NCBI RefSeq assembly: GCF_000247815.1
Contig: NC_021673.1
Location: 106,283,174 to 106,347,173 of the forward strand
Reading direction: 5' to 3'
DNA: 64,000 bases
Source: Ficedula albicollis
Taxonomy: Eukaryota; Chordata; Aves; Passeriformes; Muscicapidae
Below, piece after piece: positions 38,096 to 53,217 of this stretch. The first letter of the stretch is position 1. Every line of letters begins with the position of its first letter. The position numbers and the translations under genes are program-made. The notes beneath the pieces are model-generated. The model was not told the origin of the DNA. It saw only the letters and a program-made list of their open reading frames with translations, and did no database searches.

Positions 38096-39296
38096 TGTCA
38101 GCAGAGGAGCGCTGTGCAGCCCTCAGCGCGTGTGCATCCTGCAGTGATGTTTTCCAGACTCCTCTGCTGCTCGCTGTGTGCTCTTCACCCTGTCTGCCAG
38201 GGCAGGGGTACACGGGGCAGGAAGGCAGGCTGCTTTCTGCTCCCAGTGGGCACAGGCACAGGGACAGCCCCACCATGGAGGGGCACAGCTGGCAGCCCTT
38301 GCTGCTGGCTGGCTGTGCCCGTGGCTGCTCAACCTGTATGGACAGTCCAACCAGTGAAAAACCCCACTGCACACGTGGCGTAATCCTGCAGCTTGCACTT
38401 AAAAAGCATTGAAAATCATCATCGAAAGTTTAAACTCTTGCTAAAACTATTCATCGAGACCATGCCAGACAGCTTCTTTTCCTATGACATCATAGCCAGG
38501 TGCTAATTTAATTTTATTCGAGAAAATAGGAGAGGTAATAGGTTCTGGCACCAAGTATTTTCATGAGAGCATCCTAAAACCACTAGAGAATTTGCTACCT
38601 CTCAAAGCCATCGATATCTGAGCTATGTCTTTATAAACAGGGCACAAATATTTACTGCTGTGGTTTACAAGATAAGGGCTAATAATTTAATATATAAAAG
38701 ACTTTTAACTAGAGTAATCAGAAATCCAGTGTAACTCTAGAGTGCTTGGTGTTACAGGAGCTTCAAAAGGTTTGACCCTCTAAGCGTTTGAATACCAGTG
38801 TATTTGCTAGTTTTGAAACACTGCGTTTAACTTTTAGCAGCAACAAAACATCACCGTGTTTGCAGTATGTAATAGTGCCAACTGCCACTTTTGAGCATAT
38901 ATAGTCATAGGAAGTATTAATTATTTGGAACTCATTTGTACTGAAGTATTCAAAGCAGTACCTAGGTGAGAGTCCACATTCACAACTGTGTCGCAGACTT
39001 ACTTAGTTTTGTGAACGTTTTACGAAAGATGAGTTAAGACTTTGGTTGACAAGTGGCTACTGAAATTTATATCCAGCAAGTTCCCCCCTAAAAAAGCAGA
39101 AAAGTGAAGACTAACTAGTCTTGTACATTACAAATTATTGTATTTGTATATCATAGAGTATTTTTTGTATCTATTTTAAATGAATTTATTCTTAGCTGAA
39201 TGCTTGTTAGTTCATTTGGCGCTGGAGAGGTTATTATAATGTTTGCCTAGTTTTTTAGGAAAATATTTAAAATACAGCCAATACCAGAAAATACAA

Positions 39297-39302
39297 AATA
39301 AA
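39297..39302 (+). terminator. DLGAP1: Candidate poly(A) signal AATAAA of DLGAP1 (middle)
   Basis: AATAAA in ACAAAATAAAATAATTC, about 3.3 kb after the stop (about 3.0 kb if the 269-nt G run is discounted). Confidence 0.35.
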
Positions 39303-39522
39303 ATAATTCTGCCCATAGAATGCCACTAGTTAACCACTTGACTCATTTACCAACACTAATGCTAGTATAGTTGCTCCATCATCTGTTTTAGTATAATTTG
39401 TAACTATTTGTTTTTAGTCTAAACTGCCCAGTGTATATTAAAAATGCCTATATTCTGTTTTACTTTGGGACTAAACTATTACTTTTTTTTTCCTTGGGAG
39501 AAATTTTAGAAAAGGTTGGTTT

Positions 39523-40348
<826 letters not shown>

Positions 40349-40824
40349 AAAAGAAAAAAAAAAAAGAGGTATTTATTATATTTTTTGCAGATGTTTCCAT
40401 AAAATTCTCATAATCTTTTTGTAAAGAAAGATGAAGAAATGGATTAAAGATTTTTAATATTTGAAAAGGTAAATAGAAATAATTTATTTGTAATATATTT
40501 CAGTTTATTTATTGGTGTTCCCTTAATGCTTTGATGTGCACTATCACTTTAATTTAAACTGTATCTTTGTGAATTTATTGGGGGTTTTGGTTTTTTGGTT
40601 TTGTTTTGGTTTGGTTTTTTTTTTAAGGAAAATGGTCAAATGCATATTTTACGTAGAATGTAAATCACTGGCCTACCTGCGTTCCCAAATGTGATTTTAA
40701 AAATGTTTTTGATTTGAAACTAAAGACACAAATTTGAAAGCCTTTAGACAGAGGAGAGCTTTTATGGCTTAATGATTTGGGTTTCCATAGGATTATCTAT
40801 CTGGTTTGTGTGTGGACAGGAAAA

Positions 40825-40832
40825 TGTAAATA
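40825..40832 (+). promoter_or_regulatory. Candidate Pumilio (PUF) site in DLGAP1 3' UTR
   Basis: TGTAAATA fits the UGUANAUA consensus of PUM1/2, about 36 nt upstream of the distal poly(A) signal. Short motifs recur by chance, so support is weak. Confidence 0.3.
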
Positions 40833-40867
40833 GATGAATGTTTCCCATAATGTAAAAAGAGCAAATT

Positions 40868-40873
40868 AATAAA
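40868..40873 (+). terminator. DLGAP1: Distal poly(A) signal AATAAA of DLGAP1
   Basis: AATAAA within AAATTAATAAAATAATTAAT. After it the AT-rich UTR-like composition gives way to mixed sequence, so it is the favoured 3' end. Confidence 0.4.
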
Positions 40874-43800
40874 ATAATTAATGCACTGCTTGTAAGAGCT
40901 GTGGGTTTTCAATGCAAATTCGTTCTTCCAGAACTGCCAAGGCATTTCATTTGATGTGGTCAAGGATAAAAGCACGACAAGCAGAATGTTTCTCTTAAGC
41001 TCTCATTGCTTAAGACCGGCCCTGCAAAGTCTCATCCGAAACATCCTGCTGAGCACCCTGGAAGTGTTCATCTGCACAGAGTTGCTCACAGGCAAAAGTT
41101 GCCATGATCAAGGCCTTGAGCCTTAGCAAAATCTTCAAAGGCACTTCTGCACAGAGCCCAGCCAAACCCCACTGAAGATGCCAGGAGTTACACTGGGGAC
41201 TTCAAAAGAAGTGGCAAGAAGACCCCAGCCTGTTTGGTTTTCCCCTCGCTGGTTCCCTTTCATTTTCTGCTTATGTCCCATGATGTCTGAATTTTTGGGG
41301 GCAAAAGAGATCCCTGGCAGGCATAGCTAACTTTCCCTTCACTGGAATCCTGCTTCCAAATGGGATTTTTCCCACTGTGTAAAGTAAAGACAGTCACCAC
41401 ATCCCACAGAAACATGTCCTGGTTGTTGTTGTTGTTCATGGATATACCAGTCTTTAAACAGGTCCTGATTCACTTTGTAGCACCTAATAGTTACATTAAT
41501 AGTGTGCCAGTGCTGCACCATGTACTGTCTGCCCATGCCTAGAGCCTCAGCACAGAATGACCTGAAAGATTTGTGCTGCAGATCCATGGGCAGGGAAAAT
41601 TCTGTTTAACACCGAGATGAAGGGTTTTTTTTCTTCACATGCTGGAATTTATGTACTCATTAGTCACTGATAAATGGATGCACCAGGGATGGGGGTGGAA
41701 AATGCTTTATAACTTAAAGAACCTTCCGAAGTGTCTGGTACCTTTTTGTAATGAGAACAGCTCAGAGGGAGTAAAAGAGCAGGTATGTCTCACGCTGTTT
41801 TCCAGCAGAGTAAGGAAGCCCAAGCCATGGCTCAACCCCGCCTTTCATGCAGGTAAACTTTCTCCCTATTTTTGCTCAATGTTTCCTTCCAGAGCAAATC
41901 AAAAGCCTTCCCCAGAAGTATATCTTCTTGTCAGTCTGTTTGCCAATGTCTGTTCTCTCCTGCAAGGCATTGTTTTTGCATCACGCAATAGGCAAATAAT
42001 TCACTTCAGCCGTCAGTTTGGAGCATGCTCGCCTATCAAATCTGATGACTTTGAGCTGACATTTTTGATAGCAATTAATGATAAAAATATTGGCTGCTCT
42101 GCTGCTACTGGTATTTTTTGTTGAGGTCATAGGTTTATACATGATTTGGAATGCAGAGAGCAAGTGAATTTCTCTTTTCCCACTATGCATCACGTAACAG
42201 GGTCGGGTCATGCCCACTAGCCATGGTCCTGCACTGAGCAAACCTGAGAGCAGCACTCACAGCTGAAAGATACTCATGCCCTCTCCCTTTAGTCTGATGT
42301 TATGCCAGTGACCTATAAAACATTGCTGTGCTGTCACAGCAAGCTCATTCACAACATCATCCCTTCCCTTCGCTTTTGCACGCGGGGAGGTTTTCACAGC
42401 CCCTCTTCTGCTCGGCCGCTGTTGTGGCAAGAGAAGGTAGCTGCTCTCACTTGATTCATCAGGATGCATTTGGATGCCAGCTGCAGAGCATGACGTGACT
42501 GGCCCTTGCAGCCAGCAGCCAGGCTTTCCCACGCCTGGCTCCCACCGGCGGACAGCACCCTTCTCGGTAGTGCGTGAGATTACAGCCGGGGCTCCGCTGC
42601 TCCCTGAGTCACATGCCCCCTTCCAGAGAGACAAAGGGGCCAGCAAAGCAACAGGGCTTCCTGGTAATTGTGTTTTTCATGGTTCTCTTCACTGATCCAG
42701 TAACAACACAATCACTGAAATTAGAGACAGAACAGCTCTGCTGGGGCATTGTGTTAACACTCTGCCAGTTCCAGATTGCGATCTACCGAGTTGTGGCAGG
42801 TAAGTCATCATCTCCCCAGCTCTGCTCCACCCAGAGGGAAAGAAACCACACACACGAAAGAAGAAGGAAAAAAAAAAGAGCTATATTAAAAAACAAGTTG
42901 AGCTGTGATATTGCCACTACATATTACGGGCTACTCCTGGTGCAGAGGCCTTCATTGTACTGCATTGACTCTTCACTTAACTATCTGTGTGACAGGGTGC
43001 CAAACTGTTCCTCATTTTCAGCCAAGCAGAATGGAAACAAATTATGGATTTGCCACCTCTGTTCAAAGAGGGGAAAGTACTGAGGTGTTGCAGAGCCTCT
43101 GGAGAAAGCAACTGCTGCACGGCCCCTGCAACACTGCCATATTTCAAAACCCAAAGGTTTTGGAAGAGGGATGGGCCTTGCCTTGGGTTAAAGAAAAGCA
43201 GTAGGAGAGAAGGTGACGGATGTTTTATGGGTATCAAATATCTCACCAAGGTAAGATAAGTCACTGTGTAAACAACCATGTGCTGAGGCAAACACCTTGG
43301 GTTGGAGATGGTAACTAGGGAGCTGTGATATTGAAAAACAAAGGGTAACCCATTCCAATGCAGCTAGCCTCTTTCCCCGGTGGGAATGTCCAACCATCAA
43401 TTATCCCTGGCTTCAGACTGGAGAATTATCAAAGCCATGTCCTTAAAATACTGCATCTTACTTTTTCCTGTTGAACTGAATATGGGTGCTCACAGTTGCA
43501 ATCTGGAATGGCTTTGTGAGTGTGCATTCAGGACTGTGATCGTCCCTGATTTTTTTTGTAGCACTGAGAAGTTACTGCATGCACAAGCTGAGCTATATTA
43601 TTTGTTACCTTGCAGCATGTTCTTTTGTCTTTTTTTAAATAAGTGGTTGTTGTAATAACTTGCTGTGCTCCAATCCTTTTGTCAGTCTCTAGAAGAAAAC
43701 TCCTATCACCTGAATAAAAGCAAACCAAAACTGAAACTTCTTTATTTTGTAGACTGTTCTGGTAAATCTTGGCTAAGGGGGAGGAAATTGAGGTAACTGA

Positions 43801-46800
43801 CACACTTTAGCATGTGTCATTCTTCATCTCTCCAGTCAATAATTGACAACAAAAGGGGAAAAACAATCATATGGACCAGACAGCTCACAAATGATGTGCT
43901 AAAACTGAGATGACATTTTGCTATGCCGTGGGACAAATACACCTGTAGCAACAGCTGAAGGGGGAAATCCCTTCCCACCTCGGAGCAATGTTTCAGTAAA
44001 TAGTTTTTAAATATGTGACATCCCTTCCAAGTGCATCAGTGCCACCATGACCACAATTCTTCAATTTCCAAAAGCCTCAGAGGTAACATCAGCCACACAG
44101 CAGTATCGTGGTGCCAGCTGAGGGCAGGGAGATACAAGCCCCCAGGCAGCCACAAGCCTTGCACAGGGCAGGGCATTGCTATTGCAGCAGTGGCAACTCT
44201 AGGGGAATGTGGTGTGCATTTAACACAACCCAAAATAATCCAGGTCAGATGGCTGCTGCTGCTTCCATGAAGCTGTCATAGTGGGAAGGAAGAGTTTGAA
44301 AGGGTGACTTCTCTTTTCATCTTGCTATCTACTGTTTTAGTCCAGCATAAGAACCAGGCTTGGAATTTTAGTGAAGTTACACAATTGCATTTGCAGTGTT
44401 GGGAGAGAAACCAGACTTCATCCCAGACTAATTGCCAGCTATAAAATTTAGTGGAGGCATACATAAAGACAAATCTATAGCAACTTCAACAGAAACATGT
44501 CCATGTGTCGTCTTCAAATTAAGCCAGAAATGCTTTGCCTAAAACACACACATTTTAAGTCATGATCCTCTGCAAGAGGATCCTATAATCTTGCTCATTG
44601 CTCTGATTCACCACATAGTAAATATTGCTGCTATTTAAAAAATGTAAAAAAAAATGGTGACTTACGTCAAAGAGGCTGTATGACTACACATAAGAGAAAA
44701 ACATCTTTGACAAATAGATGATGTGTATCGATCTAAAAAACTCTGTGAAGTACTCTTTTGTATTACTAACCTAATGCTCCAACTGACAAGAGGTTTCCTT
44801 TTGTTTACATCTTTCCTGGCAATAGCATCATGACAACAGCAGCCTGTCTGCAGGAATGTGCACGGACCTGGGAACCCAGCCATACATTAGCAAACTGCAG
44901 TGTACTCCACGTGTTTCTCATCCTTTGCTTAACAACCTTGGGCTTGTAAAAAAAAAAGCTACTTGTGTGCAGTATTGCATTCATTGTGATGATTTGTGTC
45001 TATCAGCTTCTGCCAAGCAATGCTGGGATTTCAGGTAGGAAGCAGCCCACCTCCTGTATTTTCTCTCTGTGAGATAAAAATTTCCTTTAGCAGAAGGTGG
45101 GAAATAAAACCAAGAAACCAAGCCAAAACAAAGAAAACCTGTTGAAGCATGCAGAGTTTGTCATTAAAGTATAATCCAGGCAGGTTTTGTTTGTCAACAG
45201 TTGCATAAGCAAAAACAACAATTCTGGAATAATTTTTAACTGGAACTGTTTTCATATCGAGTAGCATGTGTGAGCTTAACACTTACAGCTCAAGGCCATC
45301 CCAAGTGTCAAGTGGTGTGATTGCAGGTGCTGTCACAGCATCCCTGCCATGTGCTTCAGCAGCAGTTGCCACTGCCAGGGGCTGTCAGCTGCAGTGCTGG
45401 TGCCCCGGATTCCTCCCTTATGGCACATCCCCTTCTCACACATACAAGGTATTGTGCTCAAGGAGCCACATGTTTTCTGCTGTACCTCACACTGACATCA
45501 AGGCAGAAATCCCACCAGAGCAGCTTGAATGGATCTCCTTAAACACCAAAATTACACTCAAACACCAATAATTACACTTGCCTGGGATGGAGGTTTATCT
45601 TTGAGCGCATGCAGTTTTTGTTAAATTATCTTTACACCTCAGCTTGCTCTCTCTCTGCTTTCAATAGACAATATGAAACTCTGCTCTCGCACCTCAGGAG
45701 CCAGTGTATTACATTTGCTCTGGACTTTCAGCATTGTAGCTGGGAGCAGAAGTTGGATCTGTTATTTTCTTCCTCTCTTAAAAGGTCAGGGAAACATGAA
45801 ACCGCAAAAGGCTAATTCTTCTCTGTGTCACATTTCTGTGAGCCCACAGGGCAACACAGCAGTGGTATTTTCAATGCTTTTTTTTCCCTCCCTGGCTTTT
45901 CAATCCACAGTCCTTGGCACAACTGGTGACAGCTCACACACTTACTCTCATATCATTCCTTCTAAGTTGCTTCTGATGAATATTGGGAGCACCAGAAAGG
46001 GTCCCAGCCACTGCAGTGCATGTATGATGAGATGAGCAGGGAGAAGATATCACAAGGCTTGGCCTCATCACATGTTTTCTGGTGCTGGTGCTGCATGCTC
46101 ACAATCCACAGTATTCGGCACACACACACTTGGTTATCGTTAAACTGTAAATATTGCAAGAAGGTATTCAGCATGATTTAATATTCCTATTAGTGCCTCC
46201 AAAGGCCCAGCCAGAGAAGCTGCACTGTGCTGGACTGAGTACTGTGTAAATATTGATGGTTTCTGCCTTACAGTGTTTACAATCCAAGAAGGAGCCCTGC
46301 ACCAGAGCTCTCTGCTACAGTTTTGTTATTTGTCTTCAGAAATGATTTGTCTGATTTAAAGCGTCATAAATGAGCATGTCCTTTCTTTTGCCACTACTAC
46401 TAGAGCAATTACTTTACAAAGAGCTGTGAACCTAAATATTTTATGATCCTGAACAAAAATTAGTCTTTTGATATAAACCCAGAATCCAATACCTTTTCTG
46501 CAGCTGTAATATGCTACAATAAAATATGATCTCACAGTTTCTAAACCCTTGCCAGGTAAAAAATGATTCAGCACAAGCAGAGAAAAGCATTGCTTTTCTC
46601 CCCTGAACAGGGACACACTCTCAGGTAAACTCATAAGGCTTGATAATGGAAGAGGCTGCTCCCAAAGCCACCACACAGACAAGACACAGATATGTGGCAG
46701 TGGTTGTGGGGAAACTCACGTGGGGAATCAGGTAAGTTAACATTACATATGCATATAGCAGGAACAGACACTACAGGAATGGCTTTTGGCTCAAGGCCAA

Positions 46801-47553
46801 CTGCCTTGCTGAGGGTGCTGGTGTTTGGAAAGGAAATGACAAGTTTCTACAGCTGCAAGAGTCGGCGCTGACGCACAGCTTGCTGTACTCTCCCTCCAGC
46901 TGAGGACAAAACCTCTGCAAGAGAGTTGGGAGCTGTGCTATGCCTCAGAATACGGCTGGGCGCCGCTGCCATCCATCATGCAAGCCTAACTCTTCAGAGT
47001 TCAAAGGCAAAGTTGCAAAAGATTTGTTATTCCTCGGGGTGTTCTAAGGATTTATATACTGTCACTTACCTGGGCAGTGGGAGATGTTTACCTGTCTCCT
47101 GTGTCAGCTGAGCTCAGGGAGCAGTAACATGATTACAACACTTGAATGCTCAGAAATGCTTTCTGGTTCCTCATATCTCCTCACCTGATCTTCAGGACAC
47201 CTCACCACTGTCAAAAAGAAAAAACACCACCAAAGCACCACCCAGCTCCAAACCATCTGAGGTGTGGGCCCAGAAGCAGCTCTAGCATTCTTCTTTTCCC
47301 CTGCTATTGCAGCCTACAATTTCATAAATGATATTTGTTCTTCCCACAAGTCTTACCTCATTTGGGGTCAGGGGCAGGCTTACAGTCAGGGCTTTTGCCT
47401 GAGGTTATACCTGCAAACAAAAGAGTGGACGTGGAAAGACAGCCTCACTCCACCATCACCTTCATCACTGCAGTGCTCATCAGCGCCCTGCAACAGGAGC
47501 TGGAGGCTGAGGTTTCAGCGCTCAGCCTCTCCCTGTTCCCCGCACAGGGAAGC

Positions 47554-47724
47554 TCGTACCTTATTATAGGTGTACCTCGTTATTGCTGTGCCCTGTTATA
47601 GCTGTACCTCGTTATTGCTGTGCCCTGTTGTAGCTGTGCCTCGTTATTGCTGTGCCCTGTTATAGCTGTGCCCCGTTGTAGCTGTGCCCTGTTATTGCTG
47701 TGCCCTGTTGTAGCTGTGCCCTGT

Positions 47725-47780
<56 letters not shown>

Positions 47781-48497
47781 CGTTGTAGCTGTGCCTCGTT
47801 ATAGCTGTGCCCTTTTGTAGCTGTGCCCCTTTGTAGCTGTGCCCTGTTATAGCTGTGCCCTGTTATTGCTGTGCCCTGTTGTAGCTGTGCCCTGTTGTAG
47901 CTGTGCCCTGTTATAGCTGTGCCCCGTTATAGCTGTGCCCGGTTGTAGCTGTGCCCTGTTATTGCTGTGCCCCGTTGTAGCTGTGTCCCTTTGTAGCTGT
48001 GTCCCTTTGTAGCTGTGCCCCGTTGTAGCTGTGCCCTGTTATTGCTGTGCCCTGTTGTAGCTGTGCCGGGGGGGGGGGGGGGGTAGCTGTACCCTGTTAT
48101 TGCTGTGCCCTGTTGTAGCTGTGTCCCTTTGTAGCTGTGCCTCATTATTGCTGTGCCCTGTTGTAGCTGTGCCCTGTTGTAGCTGTGTCCCTTTGTAGCT
48201 GTGCCTCATTATTGCTGTGCCCTGTTGTAGCTGTGCCCTGTTGTAGCTGTGTCCCTTTGTAGCTGTGCCTCATTATTGCTGTGCCCTGTTGTAGCTGTGC
48301 CCTGTTGTAGCTGTGTCCCTTTGTAGCTGTGCCTCATTATTGCTGTGCCCTGTTGTAGCTGTGCCCTGTTGTAGCTGTGTCCCTTTGTAGCTGTGCCTCA
48401 TTATTGCTGTGCCCTGTTGTAGCTGTGCCCTGTTGTAGCTGTGTCCCTTTGTAGCTGTGCCCTGTTGTAGCTGTGCCCCGTGGTAGCTGTACCTTGT
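47554..48497. repeat. 16-bp minisatellite with a 64-bp higher-order repeat
   Basis: The array is built of a 16-bp unit with consensus TGCCCTGTTGTAGCTG and variants such as TGCCTCGTTATTGCTG and TGTCCCTTTGTAGCTG. From 48141 the variants are ordered into a four-unit, 64-bp repeat whose CTCATT marker recurs at 48141, 48205, 48269, 48333 and 48397. Two G runs (47725-47780, 48068-48083) interrupt it. Repetitive peptides readable on the - strand follow from the period and are not proteins. Confidence 0.96.
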
Positions 48498-49383
48498 TCT
48501 CGCCCAGCGCCTCGGGGCTGCCACCAGCGCTTCCGTCCGCGCTGAGCAAACAGCGCTGCGCCCTTTCTCCACGCGGATAACAGCAGTGCCACCCTCATTT
48601 CCCGCTCCCGGGAGCCCTGCTCTGGGCACCCAGCGGCAACTACAGACGCTGGCCCAAGGTCTGGTTAATGTTTCAGCGCTTTGAACCCACCACAGGTTGC
48701 ACTTTGAGCTGTGCACAGCGTGTTATTGGCGGTCCTGGTGTTTTAAGGGTTTTTCTCCACCAGCCGGTTGGGTGCCTGATCCTTTTTTAAGAAGGGTCTG
48801 ACACCAGAAATCTCACGTCTGTGGCAAAGTACCTATCTCCACTGGCGCTGGTGAAAGAACAATAAGCGTTCTGTCATCAGCGTGACCCTGATTTCTACAG
48901 GCTTTGGGGGTTTCTGCACGTGAGAAGAGGCTGAGGCATCGCCGGGTGCCCTGTTAACAGCCAACAGGGCAAAGTTCTTGTTTCCTTTGTAGTGAAAGAG
49001 TTCAGGGCCGGATTTTGATTATCACAAGGAGTAGTAAAGTACATAGAACAGAGATCACACATTGGGTAAGAATTATCACCGAGGTGAAAAAACCAAACAG
49101 AAACAGCAAAACAAACTCCTGCCCAGCTGATGCAGCGCTGCCCCAGATTCTGGTGTGTGCAGCCCCTGTACCTGTGCAGTACACACAGCCTATGGAAAAG
49201 GCTGGGCTGTGCTCTGGATGCAGCACAGCCTTCCCTGGCACAGCACAACGCCTACCAGGGCAGCTGGGTAATGGTGGGCTCATCCTGCCCTTTTGATACC
49301 GTTCTTCAACATGCAAATTAAAGTAAACTGGGTGAAGTATCAAAGTCCAGTGTCATGCCACTTAGCTTACATACCAAAAGGAG

Positions 49384-49490
<107 letters not shown>

Positions 49491-49812
49491 AAGAACAGAG
49501 AAGGTATCAAAGGACCTCTATTTTTATTTTTATCAGGATCTGTTACCCTGAGCCATGGTTAGGATGTCAAGCACTCCTGTTTTGAATGTGGTGTTGATGA
49601 TGAATGCACTCCCACACTACACCCAACCTACATCTTTATAAGGATTTGACTGGTTTTTTGCAAGTCTGGGAAAGAGGAAAATTCACATTTTACACAAAAT
49701 TAAAGTCCTGCCTGACAGCTCCCCATCTGCTGGCCCTGTTGTGTTGTTGCTATTGTCCTGCCTTGGCTGGGCTCTGGTGCAGCTTAGCTCCCCTCAAGGT
49801 TCCCAAAGAAAT

Positions 49813-49935
49813 TGTTTTGTGTCCTACCATCAGATTGGCCCACCCCATGCAAACATCCCCAGCCAGCAAAAGTCGCTGTTTTGTGTTCTACCATCAGATT
49901 GGCCCATGCAAACATCCCCAGCCAGCAAAAGTCGT
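49813..49935. repeat. Adjacent direct duplication, period 64 bp
   Basis: TGTTTTGTG, CTACCATCAGATTGGCCCA and CATCCCCAGCCAGCAAAAGT occur at 49813 and again at 49877, with one C/T change and a 5-nt length difference. Confidence 0.95.
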
Positions 49936-52900
49936 GGGGATTCAGAGGCGAAACACGAGCACTGCACTCACAGTGGTGGCTTGGAGAAAAATGCAGATGA
50001 AGGACTGAGCTTGCAGACTCTGCCTGTAAACGTGCACGCAGGGGGAGATCTGAAAAAAGCTCACTGCTCCAGACTTGCACAACTGGATGGTGAGCAGAGA
50101 GGGGTAGGAGCCGTGGGAACTGGCAGCAGGGTGACACAGGAGAGCGCAGGGACTGCCAAACTATTCAGCTGCAAGCCAGAGACTGACAGTTGTGGCAAGA
50201 GCCATCTTCCCCCCGCCTCCCTGCCAAACATTCCCTCTCCTAGAGATTTGCATAACCCTGTGTACATTTCCTGCAGTCCTTGGGCAACGAATAGAGTTGC
50301 GGTTCAACAATTTACAGGATCAAAGGCAGATTATGATCCTATCGCTGGAACAGTTAAGTTTTTACATGTGGGCTTTTTAGATATCATTTCTCAAAGATCA
50401 AACTCCAGTGTATTCCAGGGAAGTAAGTTTAGGCAAACCACAGAACTGGGGAGGAGGCAGGATCACTTTTTTTTTTTTCTTATGTATAATCAAAAGGTTT
50501 TATTAGGGTTTTCCGAAAACCCATAGCTCTGATTCTGTACCCAGCTAGTGCTGACTGGCCACGGTTTGAGATGCCCAAGGTGGATCTCCTGGGCTGCCTT
50601 ACAGCAGGGGATTTCCGAGGGCAGGAAGCCCATCCTGCAGGGAGGGAGGCTCAGCCAGCTCTTCCCTCAATGGCAGACAGGGCTGAGGGTTTTACAAGCG
50701 CCTTGCGTGCGATTTCCCTGCTCTGTGTCCAGGCCCCTGGCAGCTGGAGAGGAAGCAGCATGTAATGAGCCCCAGGTGGAGGCAGCAGCTTGAGCTCTGC
50801 AATGGCAGCTCCCCACACCCTAAAACAAGGGAGCCACTGGCACCAGGAAGGCATCTGGGCAGACCACTTCAGCCCAGGCTGGATAGCAAATGCAGATGGG
50901 GGCTGGGGTAAGGCAAGGACCAGAGGCAAATCTTCAAGGAAGTAGAGGATCCGAAGTCGAGCTCCCCCCGAGCTCAACAAGCCTCCCAGAGCGCCTGGGT
51001 CATGCCACCGATGAGTCACTTCTGCCAGATGGGAGAGTCTGGCCAGCACAGGCATCAGCTGGTCCATGCAGCCCTCCTTGCTCTTCTGACCCCGTGGAAG
51101 GAAACCTGAGCTTCTGCATCACTGCATTTCAAAAGGAAAGGAAATTAAATTTTTCACAGCGGAAATACCTGTTGCTTATCAGTGTAAATATGAGAGAAAT
51201 TGACACAGCCCCCCCACACCTCCTTTCATGCCTCCTGCTTATTTAAACTCACACTGGCACATCAGAGGAAGCTCAGAGAGTGGTGCTGGCTGTTGGCACA
51301 ATACCCAGCTGGGCTTCACATGCTGCCCTGCCCAAGACCACCACACGATCACGTGCAGGTGAAGGAGTAAGGCGTTGCAGGACCAAGTGTGAATTCTCCC
51401 ATGGGGAGACCTGTATGTCTGCATTCCCACCACCTCCTCCTAGGGTCCAAGGAGATGGTGAGGGATGTCACTCTCCCTTCAGAGGGTGACTGGGACATTC
51501 CTCTCTGCCCCAGGTGTCATGGACACGGTAGCAGGGGTCAAGGTAGGTTTGGTAGGGGAAGGGAGGTGGAGGGACTGACTGTTTACAACAGACAGTATGT
51601 GCTTTGCAGATGTAAATCTATACACTAAACCAAGAAAGATATTTACAGGAGGTTTTTTCCGCATATCACCAGCTAAGGAAGAAAGACTTTTGAGGAGGCC
51701 TTTGGAGAAAGCTGGCAGCACATCACTGGAAATACCTTGGCTGAATGCAAGCCAGCTGAATTTAGCATGAAGAATGAGTTACAGAAGCAACTGCCTGAGC
51801 AGTGCTTAATACAATAACCTGAACTAACCTTTTTGTTCAGAGGTTGGCAGAGGAATGTCTGCTTCCCACCTCACCAGGAGAAGGTTCATAGCAGCAGAGC
51901 CAGGACTCTGAAAGCACACTGAAACCAGCAACACCACTGACTAAAACTAAAAATAATCCCTCCATTTTTGAAAATGCCCAATGGATTTCATTATTAATTG
52001 CTTCTTTCTTTGTCTTACCCCTGTTACAACACAGAAAGCAGAAGTCATAAAAAAGCTGAGCTATCTACACAGGGAAAATGTGCTTTCTCTCATGAACAGA
52101 AGCTGATCTGTTTGCATCAAAGCAAGATCTGCTGTTGTGGTTAGTGTAGTGGAGTAGCAGAGATTAGATGCCTTTCAAAACAGTACAAAATTAGTGAAAA
52201 TATCTCTAACCTAGTTAAATGGACTATGCATGATATTGTGTAAGCACTCTCAAGTCAAACAGAGAAATGATAGAGGGAGAGTTCAAACAAGGAATGAGAC
52301 TAGAAGTACAAAAGAAAACAAAATAAAACGTTGGACACAAGGTCAAGCAATCAGAACATTGCAGGCTGCAAAAGGAAGTGAAATTACAGGCTCTGGCAAA
52401 ACAGCTGAATGCTTACTCAGGAAAATTACAAAACTGTTGAGATCCCTACCATCAGCTATGTGTCTTCCATCCAGAACAATTTCCAAGACAAAATAAAGCA
52501 AGCTCAGGGACATCACATTCGTCTCACATCAGTCAAGTGATTTTGTTTATTATTTATATAAATAGCAGGGCCAATACATATATGGTATCCTTACTAGGAT
52601 ATGTATCGATAGGGTATAGATATATATACACGCACACACAAAATTGCATCTTGGTAAAATCTACAAGCTGATGGCAAATGATGATCAAGACTATCTTCTC
52701 CATCAACAGCTTCTACAGGAGAGGCTTCTAAAGGCCAAAAGCCCCTAGCTAAGTGCTAAAATTTATTTGCCAATCAAGAAAACACTAATTTTGCTACTGC
52801 AAGAGAGCTAGAACACCAGAGGAAAAGTTTAGATTGGGAAGAACACTCTGTTTATGCTGAAACTAGATAGGACACATCAATTAAAGAAACCAAATGGTTT

Positions 52901-53093
52901 ATCCCTAAGGGAAGCCATTCAGGCCCTAACTGTTTGGTTTTTGGGAGGAAGCAGAATCAAGTATGGAGTGTGTGACACATGATTTCCCACTATCAGGGGC
53001 TAGTGGGCACAGAGCTATCAGTCCGTAGGGACTTCAGAGGCAGGATCAAACATTCTCTGTCCACTTACAGAATACCATACTAGTAACACGACG

Positions 53094-53217
53094 GGCCTCA
53101 CAGTTAGGAATTCTTTCTGTATTACTATATACAAAAATGAATATTCCCAAAAAGAGGCCTCACAGTTAGGAATTATTTCTGTACTACTATATACAAAAAT
53201 GAATATTCCCAAAAAGA
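53094..53217. repeat. Adjacent direct duplication, period 62 bp
   Basis: GGCCTCACAGTTAGGAATT at 53094 recurs at 53156, both ending ATGAATATTCCCAAAAAGA, with two substitutions. Confidence 0.95.

Noticed and set aside
47554..48497. CRISPR-like array
   Set aside because: Units are contiguous 16-mers without unique spacers, and the host is a vertebrate; it is a minisatellite.
48273..48716. 147-codon - strand frame with regular peptide repeats (GHSYNRAQLQ type)
   Set aside because: The periodic peptide is a direct consequence of the 16-bp minisatellite; there is no start context or domain.
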